Assembly: GCA_963749035.1 (NCBI GenBank)
Contig: CAVVKW010000001.1
Location: forward strand, 295,209 to 359,208
Direction of reading: 5' to 3'
Length of the DNA stretch: 64,000 bases
DNA from: CAVVKW01 sp963749035
GTDB lineage: Bacteria > Verrucomicrobiota > Verrucomicrobiia > Chthoniobacterales > JAATET01
Shown: in pieces, positions 53,132 through 61,625 of the stretch
Layout: every line of letters starts with the position of its first letter
Position numbering within the stretch: the first letter of the stretch is position 1
Program-made: the position numbers and the translations under genes
The notes under the pieces: model-generated
What the model was told of the DNA's origin: nothing
Seen by the model: the letters and a program-made list of their open reading frames with translations, nothing else
Databases searched by the model: none

Positions 53132-54040
53132 CTACACCACAAACACAAGTCGCTCGAAATTCGCAGAAACGCGTATCCGACCGGATGAAGGTTGATTCAG
53201 TTTCACTGCATCGCGGACGACATCGCCGAGATGCTTTCGGACGACCTGCTGAAGCGGTCTCGCACCGAGAGTTTTGTGAATTCCACGCCGGATCAAAAAC
53301 TCAATGACTTCAGATTCCACAGTCAGGTGATGCCCTTTCGAAGCAAGACGATCGAGTTCGTCAGTGATTCCGACCTGCGCGATCCTCCGCTGCGTCTCTT
53401 GAGCGAGCGGTTTGAAAACGATTTTCTCGTCAAAACGACCAATGAATTCGGGACGGAACACGCGATGAAGTTCGGCGAGAACGGCCCGTTCCAAGGTCGT
53501 GAAAGGAAGACGCGTCGGGCGAAGGAGTGATTGCGCGCCGATGTTGCTGGTGAACACGAGAACGAAGCCCGAGAGATAATAGGTCCGATGGTCGGCAAGC
53601 GTGATGCGGGCTGCGTCCGTCATCTGGAGGAACAAATCCCAAATCAACCGGTTCGCTTTTTCAATTTCATCAAAGAGAAGCACTCCTCGACTATGCCCGG
53701 CCAGAATTTGCCCCAGCCTCCCCTCTCGCCCGCCCTCGTCTCCCATGAAGAGCTTGACGCTGTCGATGTGTTGAAATTCCGACATATCGAATCGGAAAAG
53801 CGCATCGTCGCCGAACAGGAATTTCGCGAACTCCAGCGTGAGCTGGGTCTTTCCGACGCCGGTCGGCCCGAGAAATAGGAGTGAGCCGAGAGGCTTGTCG
53901 TCGGGAGTGAGATCAAGCAACGCTCGCTCCAGCACGGAGCACACTCGTGGAATGACGTGATCTTGTCCGATGATCTTCGCGGAAAGATGTGGTTCGAGGC
54001 CGACGAGTTTTTTGGAAAGGGAGTCGGGTATCGTTTTCAT
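53132..54040 (-). CDS. ClpB/ClpA-type AAA+ ATPase, single ring domain
   Basis: The 302-residue protein corresponds to only the second AAA+ module of Clp proteins. It has Walker A GPTGVGKT (58-65), Walker B GVLLFDEIEKAN, sensor-1 VFTSNIG and the arginine-finger region RPEFIGRFDEKIVF, ending with the D2-small subdomain (KTLGARPLQQVVRKHLGDVV). There is no N-domain or ClpP loop. It could remodel or unfold a partner protein. Its ATG overlaps the coupling-protein stop, an unusual location for a Clp-like ATPase. Confidence 0.82.
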   Translation of the reverse strand: MKTIPDSLSKKLVGLEPHLSAKIIGQDHVIPRVCSVLERALLDLTPDDKPLGSLLFLGPTGVGKTQLTLEFAKFLFGDDALFRFDMSEFQHIDSVKLFMGDEGGREGRLGQILAGHSRGVLLFDEIEKANRLIWDLFLQMTDAARITLADHRTYYLSGFVLVFTSNIGAQSLLRPTRLPFTTLERAVLAELHRVFRPEFIGRFDEKIVFKPLAQETQRRIAQVGITDELDRLASKGHHLTVESEVIEFLIRRGIHKTLGARPLQQVVRKHLGDVVRDAVKLNQPSSGRIRVSANFERLVFVV

Positions 54041-55578
54041 GGTTTGGAGGTTTCCGGTTTGGGTTGGGCGCTTTTGTTCCGAAGCCGTTGGAGGACGGCG
54101 TAGTGCGGTCGAGAGCCGGTGAACCAGTTCGGAAACGCGCCCTCAGGAGTAATGGGCGGAATGAGTCGACGGCGGAATCGCTTCTCGCAGTGTCGGATGA
54201 TGGCCGTGAACTTTCGAAGCCGACGAAGCTCGTGGGGTGGAAAGAACGGCTTCACGACGCGGCGATAGTTGTAGGACATCCGTCCGCTGCCTGTTCCCCA
54301 CGACTTCTCGGTCACTTCGCGCTCGCCGATGTTTTTCGACGCGATCACTGCGGAATCGTCATTCGCGCAAGTGAAGATGATCTCGTTGCTCAGATTGAGC
54401 ATGAGCACGTCGGCATAGCGTTTATCGAGCGCCCCGAGGAGCGAGGTGTAGGCCTGGGTGGCGAGAACGATGGTCGCCTTCGCCTCGCGGATGACGCCCG
54501 CCGCTCGGTGGTCGGCGAAGGCCGACTCTGCGCCGGTGATGATCTCTTGTCCCTCGTCGGCGAAAAGAATGATCAGGTTGTCGTTTTCCCGCTCTTCCGC
54601 GGATTTGTCGAAACGACTCAACGCGTGAAAGTAGAACGAGAGTTTCAAGATCGTGTTGATGTAGAGCCGTTCCGTCTGAAATTTCTGCGGCATCGCAATG
54701 CAGACGATTTTTCCCGAGTCGATCTCGCTCATCGAGAACGTCGGCTCCTGGGCGCAGAAGACCTCGGCGATTTCGTCGGCGAGGAAGTAATCGAGATACG
54801 TGCTGATGGAGCCCTGAACGCCGCCAAGCTGCTCCGGCGGCTGCTCCAGAAATCCGCTGAACGCCTTCAGTAATTCCTGTCCGCGCTGGTCGCCGCAGTC
54901 CACCAGCATCTGCATGATCTCCTCCGAGTCCTCCTCCTGCATGAGGATGCGGCGGACGTTCGGAATCGTGACGAAGGCCCCGACGTGACGGAGGGCGTCG
55001 AACGCGAGCTGGATCGCGAGCTGTGCCTTGACGGGAAAAAACGGATTTTGACCACGACCACCCGTGAGCGAGGTCGCAGTATCGACGATGACTTTCGCGT
55101 AGGTTGACGAAGGGACGCTCGGATTGCCCGTGATGTTGATCGTGTTTGGCGGACGCCAGAGGGCACTCTCGCTCACCGGGCGGGTCTGAAGCAAAACCAA
55201 GTCGTCCTTGCGACCAAACCGCGCGGCCATGCGAATGAGGATCTCCCAATAGAGACCTTTCTGGTCCAGGCAGATTCCGCCCCAGGTCGGGACGTTCTCG
55301 AAAATCTGAAACGTGATCGCGTTGATTGCGCACTGCGTTTTTCCTGAACCGGTTCGTCCGGTGATCAGCCAGCCACGAACGAAATCCTCCAGCGACCACG
55401 ACACGCCACCGATCCGAAGAATCGGCTTTCTCTCGCTGTCAGCGGAAAAGGTGACCCACGCGAGAAACAGGGCGCAGGCGCCGATGGCCATCCACGACTC
55501 CGGCGGAACGAGCAGGAAATATCCAGCGATGGCGCCCGCAACACAAAGCAGCGTGAGAAAAAGATCAGTCGGTTTCAT
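54037..55578 (-). CDS. VirD4/TraD-type coupling protein
   Basis: The 513-residue protein has two N-terminal membrane helices (residues about 6-23 and 29-45) and the Walker A GRTGSGKT (74-81). Walker B is LIILFADEGQEI. These match type IV coupling proteins that bring relaxase-bound DNA to a secretion channel. No VirB genes are present here, so DNA export would need a helper apparatus or genes outside the window. It overlaps the AAA+ gene by ATGA. Confidence 0.85.
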   Translation of the reverse strand: MKPTDLFLTLLCVAGAIAGYFLLVPPESWMAIGACALFLAWVTFSADSERKPILRIGGVSWSLEDFVRGWLITGRTGSGKTQCAINAITFQIFENVPTWGGICLDQKGLYWEILIRMAARFGRKDDLVLLQTRPVSESALWRPPNTINITGNPSVPSSTYAKVIVDTATSLTGGRGQNPFFPVKAQLAIQLAFDALRHVGAFVTIPNVRRILMQEEDSEEIMQMLVDCGDQRGQELLKAFSGFLEQPPEQLGGVQGSISTYLDYFLADEIAEVFCAQEPTFSMSEIDSGKIVCIAMPQKFQTERLYINTILKLSFYFHALSRFDKSAEERENDNLIILFADEGQEIITGAESAFADHRAAGVIREAKATIVLATQAYTSLLGALDKRYADVLMLNLSNEIIFTCANDDSAVIASKNIGEREVTEKSWGTGSGRMSYNYRRVVKPFFPPHELRRLRKFTAIIRHCEKRFRRRLIPPITPEGAFPNWFTGSRPHYAVLQRLRNKSAQPKPETSKP

Positions 55579-55807
55579 CGGCGGAAGTGGGACGGAGTTT
55601 GAGCACGAGAAAATCGAACAGCCGTCGCTCGGGATCGGGAACCGGCTGGCTGTAGCCTTTGAAATTCACGATGGTGATGGCGTCGCTTTCCGGCACGGGT
55701 TGATGCGAGAAGCCGTCCACGTCGGCGACGCGGAAAACGAAATCCTCGCAGCGAACGTGTTCAGTGAGCGTGCGAGTTCCCGAGCGTGACGCTCGGTTGC
55801 TGGGCAT
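55565..55807 (-). CDS. Small protein between relaxase and coupling protein
   Basis: The 80-residue product overlaps the relaxase 3' end by 47 bases and the coupling-protein start by 14. The core (DFVFRVADVDGFSHQPVPES then ITIVNFKGYSQPVPDPERRL) is a plausible small globular domain. I do not recognise the family. Starts at 55807 or 55819 are equally possible. Confidence 0.45.
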   Translation of the reverse strand: MPSNRASRSGTRTLTEHVRCEDFVFRVADVDGFSHQPVPESDAITIVNFKGYSQPVPDPERRLFDFLVLKLRPTSADETD

Positions 55808-56885
55808 GTCTATGGGCATGGGACTGGTAGCCGTGAACGCGACTGTAGCGTTGGTGAAGGGCGCGATACTGGCGCTTGAGTTTGTGAAGCTGATTTTGCA
55901 ATTCGCGGATCGAACGGCTCTGGAGCGCGGCGGAAACCTTGGACGCGACCCGCTGGATTCTCGTGGAACGACGGCGCGTCAATTTTCGAACGAAGGCAAG
56001 ATCGCGTTGCTTCACGAGAGCGGCGCGTTGCTTCACCAAAGCACGCTCGATACCGCCGATGGATTGGTAGAGCTGTTGCAGCCGCAACGCCTCGGCATGC
56101 TTCGAAGATCGAAGCGCGTGGCTATGAAGCTGATTGAGCTTGCGAGAAAAAATCAGCCGGTCGGAATCCAGGCGCTTGCTGACCGCCTGCTCGATCTGCT
56201 CCGGTGACGAAAGGATTTTCTGCCAGCGCGAGTTTTCCTGCCCGAACCAATCGCGGATCACATCCATTTGCTTTTTGTGCTTCGACTTGGCGAATCGCGA
56301 TGTACTGCAACCAACGTAGTTCCCTTTCAAGGTGCGCGGGCAGAGCGCTACGTGCGCGTGGAGATTCGCGGTGTCGTGATGCAGTCCGTAAGCGAAGCCG
56401 ATCGAATCGCCCGGGTGAAATTTCTCCGCGAACCGCCGCATGATCTTCTTCATGGTTGAGTGCAACACCTGGTCGGGATTGATCCCGGCATTTACCAGTG
56501 CGTCGTGTTGCGCGATGGACATCGAAAACACGAGTCGGTGCGCGATGACCGGGCGCTTCGCCTTCGACGAGGATTTCGCGAGGTGGAGTTGCCAGCCTTC
56601 GGTGATACGCCGCTTGCGCTCTTCGTTGGTCAGCTTCGACGGTGCCGTGCTCGTGCCGTCCGGATTGACGCGGATCAGGTTGTGGAGGAATCCCCCGGCG
56701 TGGACCTGGCCAATGGATTCCTTCGACGCGTAATCGGTGAACTGTTTCAGGCGGCGTCCGATCTGCTCATCCATTTCCTCGCGCTGACGCAGCGATTTTT
56801 TTCGTCCAGAAGTTTCGTCGAGATATTCGAGATCGAGCCGACCGCGAGCGGTGGATTTGCGGGCAAAAATCTGGCCGTTCTTCAT
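55761..56885 (-). CDS. mobA: MobA-type relaxase
   Basis: The 374-residue protein has the relaxase metal motif HHDTANLHAHVAL (His169, His170, Asp171, His176, His178), the three-His motif of MOB relaxases. The C-terminal half is basic and coiled-coil-like. It should nick a single strand at the origin of transfer and remain bound through a tyrosine that I cannot place with confidence. The length is at the short end for the family, without a primase or helicase extension. The start overlaps the accessory-gene stop. Confidence 0.87.
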   Translation of the reverse strand: MKNGQIFARKSTARGRLDLEYLDETSGRKKSLRQREEMDEQIGRRLKQFTDYASKESIGQVHAGGFLHNLIRVNPDGTSTAPSKLTNEERKRRITEGWQLHLAKSSSKAKRPVIAHRLVFSMSIAQHDALVNAGINPDQVLHSTMKKIMRRFAEKFHPGDSIGFAYGLHHDTANLHAHVALCPRTLKGNYVGCSTSRFAKSKHKKQMDVIRDWFGQENSRWQKILSSPEQIEQAVSKRLDSDRLIFSRKLNQLHSHALRSSKHAEALRLQQLYQSIGGIERALVKQRAALVKQRDLAFVRKLTRRRSTRIQRVASKVSAALQSRSIRELQNQLHKLKRQYRALHQRYSRVHGYQSHAHRHAQQPSVTLGNSHAH

Positions 56886-57112
56886 GTCAGCGATTCGAGA
56901 AGGACGAGCGACTGGTCGAGCTTGGATTCCATACGTTCCATGACGGCGGGATCAATTTTGTCCTTCGTCGTCACGAAGTAGAGAATCGCCTCGAAGGTCT
57001 GCGCCTTCGTCTTGAAGCCAAGCGACGCGTGGAGCGTGTCGAAGCGAACTTTCGCGTCAAACGCCACGTCGAGGGCGAACTGAACGGTTCCGGTTTTGGA
57101 TTGGTGGGGCAT
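56882..57112 (-). CDS. Small mobilisation accessory protein
   Basis: The 76-residue protein starts MPHQSKTGTVQFALDVAFDA. The strand at the N-terminus and two helices (AKVRFDTLHASLGFKTKAQT) look like a ribbon-helix-helix DNA-binding protein of the MobC type. It is coupled to the relaxase and lies next to the oriT candidate, where such proteins bind and open DNA. Confidence 0.6.
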   Translation of the reverse strand: MPHQSKTGTVQFALDVAFDAKVRFDTLHASLGFKTKAQTFEAILYFVTTKDKIDPAVMERMESKLDQSLVLLESLT

Positions 57113-57243
57113 TGCGGTTATGCGTGGGTTTTGGTTTTCACGCGGATGCGTGGGGTGAACAAAAGCGAGCCAGCGGCGAGTCGGTCCCGGAGCGTGCCTG
57201 ACACGCGGAGGGGGGGCGGGAAATGAGCGCCAGCGGCCCGCCC

Positions 57244-57299
57244 GCACTTTCCCCTAGGGAAAGTGCTATCCTGACGCGCACCCGACCTAGGAAAGTGCG
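57244..57299 (+). other. oriT candidate with IncP-like nic sequence
   Basis: A perfect inverted repeat with arms GCACTTTCCC (57244-57253) and GGGAAAGTGC (57257-57266) is followed at once by TATCCTG (57267-57273), the IncP/RK2-type nic core (ATCCTG). A partial repeat of the arm, CCTAGGAAAGTGCG, is at 57286-57299. Its position upstream of the accessory and relaxase genes is as expected for oriT. Nicking is inferred by analogy. Confidence 0.6.
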
Positions 57300-57649
57300 C
57301 GCTCCGGTCAGAATCCCGGACGCTCGGGAATCTGTTCACCAAGGAGCTGCGGAACTCGTTTCCAGCGGCTCTGGTCGAGAAGTCGAGGAGGTCAAGCCCG
57401 CCGATTCGAACCGCCCGGAACCCGAACGGAGAGAGCGGTGAGGACGGATTGAATGGGCGGGTACCAACGAGCCGGTCGGCGAAATTGCGCTGACGGGAGG
57501 CGGTGGCGAAGGCAGGCGGGGCGAGAGGTCGAAGCCCCTGCCGTCCTGAGCAGCCGTCGCCCGTGAGCGCGCCAAAAACGCGAATGCGCCATGGCCATCG
57601 ACAAGTGCCGTGGGAATCGAGACAGGCGCATCGTCGAATGAAGCCGCCG

Positions 57650-57692
57650 GCTTGAAGGAGGCCGCCGAGCGAAGCGGGCGATTCCTTCAAGC
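57650..57692. repeat. Inverted repeat in the transfer region
   Basis: The arms GCTTGAAGGA (57650-57659) and TCCTTCAAGC (57683-57692) are perfect with a 23-base loop that is itself GC-rich. A transcription terminator for the upstream ArdC gene or a protein-binding site are both possible. Confidence 0.5.
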
Positions 57693-57803
57693 GGGCGGCC
57701 AGAGCGCCCGTCGCGGAACAGGTGGCGCGGAGTTGGCTGGCCGCAGCGGCAGGCCGACTCGGCGCGAACAGAACGCGAATGCGCCAATCCCGTGCTCCCG
57801 ATT

Positions 57804-58826
57804 TCATTGCGACATCCCCTTTTGGCGGGCGCGGGCCGGTTTTCTTCTTGGATAGCGCCGAACTAAATCACTCGGTTTGGAACCGGATGTTCGCGATGAT
57901 TGTCCACCTTGCCCCGCTGCGAGAACGGGACGCTCGGCTACCGGTGACTCAACCTCGGCCAATCCCTCCGTGTGTTTGATGCCGCGAACAAAGTCACTTC
58001 CCCGCTGACCCTGCGCGGCTGCGGAGACGATCAACCGGGGATCATTCTCCAGCTTGCCGATCCACGAGGCGAGGTAGGATGCGGAGTTTTGAAACTGAAC
58101 CTCGCTCAGTATCCCTGCCTCGTTCGATAGGAACGCCGCGCCAAGTTCGGCCACGAGTTCCTCCTTGGAATAACGCTCTGATCCAAATTTGACGGGAGAG
58201 GTCACCCCTTCCCGGTCCAGCCGCGAGCCGTGGCCCGTCGCGTGAATCATTTCGTGGAAGAGCGTGTGGTGGTAGTCCTCCCTGCTCCGAAACGTCGCCG
58301 GGGCTGGCATCTCGATGACGTCGCGCTCGGGCGAGTAGAGGGCCGCGAAACCGTGATGATGAATGGGACAAAGCCGTGCCTCGGAGACCATCGCGGCGGC
58401 CTTTTCGCACGGTCGGCGCTCCTCCGGCGCGAGTGAAAGAGACGGTGCCGCGATGCCTTCGGTCTGGTCGAGATTGAAGACATTCGACCAGCGAATGAAG
58501 GGAATGCGCGACGACCTGCCGTTCTCCTGAACAATCGGACGGCCCGCGCTGTCGCACTTCTCGACGAGCTTGTAGTAGATGACGGGCGTTGATTTTTCGC
58601 CCTTGCGAACGTGGCCGCCGAGATCGAGAGCCTGTTTGAACGAAACCCAGAACGGCGATTCGTAGCGGGCGGAGCCGAGAAGAAGGGAATTGATCCCCCG
58701 GTAGGGCTTGCGCGAAACAATGTTCTGCGCGGAAACCCACGGCTTCTGCCAGGGCACGGTGCCGAGCTTGAGTTGCTCGAGGAACCGGTCCGTGATCGCC
58801 TGGTAGATGTCGCGTTTCACAGCCAC
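57804..58826 (-). CDS. ardC: ArdC-type antirestriction protein
   Basis: The 340-residue protein has the N-terminal single-strand-DNA-binding domain (DUF1738) from residue 7 (IYQAITDRFLEQLKLGTVPW) and a zincin domain with HEMIHATGH at about residue 188. ArdC proteins protect incoming DNA from host restriction and are typical of conjugative plasmids. It lies behind the oriT candidate, among the genes likely to enter a recipient early. Confidence 0.87.
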   Translation of the reverse strand: MAVKRDIYQAITDRFLEQLKLGTVPWQKPWVSAQNIVSRKPYRGINSLLLGSARYESPFWVSFKQALDLGGHVRKGEKSTPVIYYKLVEKCDSAGRPIVQENGRSSRIPFIRWSNVFNLDQTEGIAAPSLSLAPEERRPCEKAAAMVSEARLCPIHHHGFAALYSPERDVIEMPAPATFRSREDYHHTLFHEMIHATGHGSRLDREGVTSPVKFGSERYSKEELVAELGAAFLSNEAGILSEVQFQNSASYLASWIGKLENDPRLIVSAAAQGQRGSDFVRGIKHTEGLAEVESPVAERPVLAAGQGGQSSRTSGSKPSDLVRRYPRRKPARARQKGMSQ

Positions 58827-59017
58827 ACCTCCTCCCGGGCGGCGTGAATCGCAGCCTCCGCTTCGGTCGCCGAGAGGGTGAACTTCCGAGCGACGACAGC
58901 AGAAAGCGGTTCCCCGTCGAGCGTCCGAGTGAACAGCGGAGTCTCATCCGCGCCGATTCGACGGTCGATGTATTGGAAGAAGTAGGTCTCAAGGATGGTC
59001 GTATGGGTATCGTTCAT
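58817..59017 (-). CDS. Small protein coupled to ardC
   Basis: The 66-residue product starts MNDTHTTILETYFFQYIDRR and ends with a helix (FTLSATEAEAAIHAAREEVW). It overlaps the ardC start by 10 bases, supporting translation coupling. The family is unrecognised. Confidence 0.5.
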   Translation of the reverse strand: MNDTHTTILETYFFQYIDRRIGADETPLFTRTLDGEPLSAVVARKFTLSATEAEAAIHAAREEVWL

Positions 59018-59039
59018 GGACGTGTTGTTCGGTGTTGAG

Positions 59040-59303
59040 TTACAGCCGCTGGCCCTGCGCGACCGTGTTGATGATCCGTCCGAGATCTTCGCAACGGACG
59101 GGAATCGGAGAGACGTTGAGTCCCGGATCGACGCGTCCGAATGCGTCGCAGACCCAGCAATCGGCAACGCAGGCATCTCGGGGAATGTCTGGAGACGCCG
59201 GCGTGTAGCAGTTGAATCGCTGACTGGCTGCCGACGAACTGGCCCGCCCACGCTTCCCGCGGTAGATCGCGCCGAAGATAAAGTTTGGCAGCTTCTCAGA
59301 CAT
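59040..59303 (-). CDS. Small cysteine-containing protein
   Basis: The 87-residue product starts MSEKLPNFIFGAIYRGKRGR and overlaps the primase stop by 8 bases. It has four cysteines (FNCYTP, DACVADCWVCD) and a C-terminal beta-like region. No family is recognised. It may be a plasmid accessory protein. Confidence 0.45.
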   Translation of the reverse strand: MSEKLPNFIFGAIYRGKRGRASSSAASQRFNCYTPASPDIPRDACVADCWVCDAFGRVDPGLNVSPIPVRCEDLGRIINTVAQGQRL

Positions 59304-60279
59304 GGCGAAGAGAGTGCAGGGGGTTCCGATGCGGCTTTTGAGCGAGCCGGACAGCCCGTAAATCATCGTTCCAATCCTTCCGGGTCGGGCAGTCGGAGGA
59401 GATTTTGAACCCGGCCCAGTCCGTGGTCTGATCCCACGCCCGCCTCCATCCGCGCTCCCCGGCGGCATCATTGTCGAGGGCGACGACGAACGATTGGCGA
59501 CGATCGTAGGCCTGCCACATCAGCTCTTCCGGCACGCTCACGCCCCCACAACTGACGACGGCCCGCGACTCGCATGGGCCGCCTTTCAAGGTGACGTAGC
59601 TCAACGCGTCAATCGGCGACTCGACCGCGACGACCGCATCGGCCTGGTCGATTGACCCGACCGCGAACCACGCCATCCGCTTGTCCCCGAGGCAGGGACG
59701 GAAGGAGGAATCCGGACGCGTGTCTCGCAGCGATGCCCCGAGAACCTTCCCGCACGCTGTCCGGTGCAGAAAAACAAGAGCCGGGCGCGGCCGATGATCG
59801 TTCGCGTAGATCGATCCAACCTCGTGCAACCGGTCCACCGTTACCGGGTCAACCCCTCGGGTCTCTACGAGATACGCCCGTGCAGCGGGCCAATTCGCAT
59901 CATCCCGGACGGCGTATCTCGCCATCAAACTCCGGAAAGGAACCCGCTTCGGTTGTTCAATTCCTCCGAGTTGTCGATGCTGACCGTAATCGGCGTCCAC
60001 GACTTTTCCTCGCCCAAGATGCTCTCCCAAACCCCGGCACGCGGCGGCAAAGTCCGATCCCGTCAGGTGGATGTAGAGGTCTATTGCCCCGCACCCACCA
60101 AGCCCGGCTTTGTTGTCAAACCACAGTCCGCCCGTGATGACAATGTTGTGATTTTCGTTCTTCGCACGGGCGCTCAAACCCTCCGGTCTCACCGCAAGTC
60201 CGTGCAACCGGAGCACTTCAGCCAACGGAATGGCCCGAAGTTGTGCGATCGAAGCAGGCTGGATCATGCCCGCATTCAT
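59296..60279 (-). CDS. Toprim-domain plasmid primase
   Basis: The 327-residue protein has an N-terminal DUF3991-like part (LWFDNKAGLGGCGAIDLYIH) and a Toprim domain with AVVAVESPIDALSYV (E) and FVVALDNDAAGERGW (DxD). It should synthesise primers for the incoming or replicating strand. No CHC2 zinc finger is evident, as expected for DUF3991 forms. It is the largest replication-related gene in the window. Confidence 0.8.
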   Translation of the reverse strand: MNAGMIQPASIAQLRAIPLAEVLRLHGLAVRPEGLSARAKNENHNIVITGGLWFDNKAGLGGCGAIDLYIHLTGSDFAAACRGLGEHLGRGKVVDADYGQHRQLGGIEQPKRVPFRSLMARYAVRDDANWPAARAYLVETRGVDPVTVDRLHEVGSIYANDHRPRPALVFLHRTACGKVLGASLRDTRPDSSFRPCLGDKRMAWFAVGSIDQADAVVAVESPIDALSYVTLKGGPCESRAVVSCGGVSVPEELMWQAYDRRQSFVVALDNDAAGERGWRRAWDQTTDWAGFKISSDCPTRKDWNDDLRAVRLAQKPHRNPLHSLRHV

Positions 60280-60299
60280 CGCTCAAAACCGCGAATGTA

Positions 60300-60318
60300 T
60301 TGTTCGCGAGACGAACAA
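60300..60318. repeat. Inverted repeat before the primase gene
   Basis: The arms TTGTTCG (60300-60306) and CGAACAA (60312-60318) are perfect with a 5-base spacer. It sits 21 bases upstream of the primase start in the gap after the tandem small genes. A repressor-binding site is possible; no T-run follows. Confidence 0.45.
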
Positions 60319-60341
60319 TCTCCTAGGGGAAGTCGGTTTCT

Positions 60342-60659
60342 CTACTGAGCCGGACCTGATTCAACGCGTTTCAAGTCGTCGAAATGGAGTGTTCCGTTCC
60401 GCCAGTTGATCGAGAAAAACACACTCCAACCCGACCCGCCTGACCCCTCGATGCGGAAACGAACGAAGCCGGAATCCGCCCCGACCAGATCGACTCCGTC
60501 CCGATCCGGGAGGATTTCGATGCGATGTCCATCAAGCGAAACTGCGTTTGCGAACTGCTCATTACTTGCATCGAGCGCCTGCCGAACCGCGTCTCGAATT
60601 CGCTGGATCGTCTCCCGAGTGAGAATCGTTTCGAGTGGGAGCGGAACTTCGAGACTCAC
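60342..60659 (-). CDS. Small protein, tandem paralogue A
   Basis: The 105-residue protein starts MSLEVPLPLETILTRETIQR and ends NWRNGTLHFDDLKRVESGPA. It shares a helix (AVRQALD) and strand order (IEILPDRDGVDLVG, FVRFRIEG, NWRNGTLHFDD) with the gene upstream. Its ATG overlaps that gene's stop. The function is unknown. Confidence 0.6.
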   Translation of the reverse strand: MSLEVPLPLETILTRETIQRIRDAVRQALDASNEQFANAVSLDGHRIEILPDRDGVDLVGADSGFVRFRIEGSGGSGWSVFFSINWRNGTLHFDDLKRVESGPAQ

Positions 60660-60985
60660 GGCTGAACCTCATCTTTCAGGCATGCCGTCTCCCCATCAAG
60701 GCTCGGAAACGCCAAAATTCCCCGTCCCCAATCGATCACGAAATCCGCTCGTTCAACAAGCTCCTGGCTTCCGCCGATTATGAACGAGACCGTTCCTGCA
60801 TCCGTCCCTCGCATCACGACGCCCTTGCCGTGCCCCGGTAGCGAAACGGTCAGCGCGCCTGCCGTGAGCGCGGCTGTCAACCGCGCAGAATTTGTCTCGA
60901 TTGTCCGTCTGACGGCCTCCTCCGACCTCGAAATCCCACGCACCGAGGAATCCATACCAATTGACAGTGCGAGTTCCAATCCCAC
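60656..60985 (-). CDS. Small protein, tandem paralogue B
   Basis: The 109-residue protein (GTG start at 60985, or ATG 60955) has LTVSLPGHGKGVVMRGTDAG, VSFIIGGS and DWGRGILAFPSLDG, aligning by pattern with paralogue A. Sequence identity is low, so the duplication is old. The gene is divergent from the XRE regulator and could be controlled by it. Confidence 0.6.
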   Translation of the reverse strand: MGLELALSIGMDSSVRGISRSEEAVRRTIETNSARLTAALTAGALTVSLPGHGKGVVMRGTDAGTVSFIIGGSQELVERADFVIDWGRGILAFPSLDGETACLKDEVQP

Positions 60986-61131
60986 GTCGTTGCCTCAGTT
61001 TCCGTTCCAAGCGAGTGGACGGCGACCGAGTCCGGTGCGCCGACGCCACGTCCAACCCGCCGCTGCCGCATGGTGTTTGTCCCGCATCTGGACTGGATAA
61101 TACCCGGCGAACCGATTCAGGACAATGCAAA

Positions 61132-61149
61132 CGTCCACAAATATGGACG
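61132..61149. promoter_or_regulatory. Palindrome upstream of the XRE gene
   Basis: The arms CGTCCA (61132-61137) and TGGACG (61144-61149) with 6 bases between form a candidate operator in the 186-bp divergent gap. The XRE regulator starting at 61172 is a likely binder. Confidence 0.45.
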
Positions 61150-61171
61150 ACATTCCCGGTAAGGGGACTAT

Positions 61172-61411
61172 GTGTCTAACCCGATTGCCAAGTCGTTCTC
61201 CGAGCAGTTGAGGGCATTCCGAGGCGAGATGAGCTACGCGCAGTTCGCGGCGAAATTGGGCATTTCCAAGTCGTTGGCGCACAAGTTGGAAACCTCCGGC
61301 GAAGGCGCCACGCTGGACACTGTTTACAAGATCGCGTGCGCACTCGGATGCAGCGTCGAAGACGTTCTGGGAGCGGTCGCGGTCCGAAAAAAGCGTTCGC
61401 GGCGCGGCTGA
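61172..61411 (+). CDS. XRE-family helix-turn-helix regulator
   Basis: The 79-residue protein starts at GTG 61172 (SNPIAKSFSEQLRAFRGEMS). The HTH is MSYAQFAAKLGISKSLAHKLETSGEGATLDTV in pattern, with the recognition helix around ISKSLAHKLET. It probably regulates the divergent small genes and itself. Confidence 0.75.
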   Translation: MSNPIAKSFSEQLRAFRGEMSYAQFAAKLGISKSLAHKLETSGEGATLDTVYKIACALGCSVEDVLGAVAVRKKRSRRG

Positions 61412-61625
61412 TCGCCGCGGTAGGCAGTTCAATTTTTATCCGATTCGGGGAGTCTCTGTCCCAGTGCCCACGGAGGACGCTCTGTCCGCAAAGAGGAATG
61501 GTGAATGATCCAATACCCGATCACGGGGATGATCCCGCCCAGGAGCGTTGCCGCACTCCAGACCCAAGGCGGCACTACAAACGTGCCGAGATCCCGCGAC
61601 CGAAGGAACTCTCACCGTCTCGGTA

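Larger units (their letters stand above)
57113..57803. other. Non-coding transfer-origin region
   Basis: No gene is supported in this 691-bp GC-rich stretch, although long frames exist by composition. It holds the oriT-like site (57244-57299), an inverted repeat at 57650-57692 (GCTTGAAGGA and TCCTTCAAGC) and a directly repeated 14-mer, ACGCGAATGCGCCA, at 57578-57591 and 57773-57786. Regulatory signals for the leftward mobilisation genes are expected here. Confidence 0.6.

Noticed and set aside
57286..57299. Second complete oriT
   Set aside because: Only one arm of the inverted repeat is duplicated and no ATCCTG follows it.
57118..57807. 229-codon frame in the transfer region
   Set aside because: It covers the oriT-like inverted repeat and shows arginine-rich low-complexity composition typical of non-coding GC-rich DNA.
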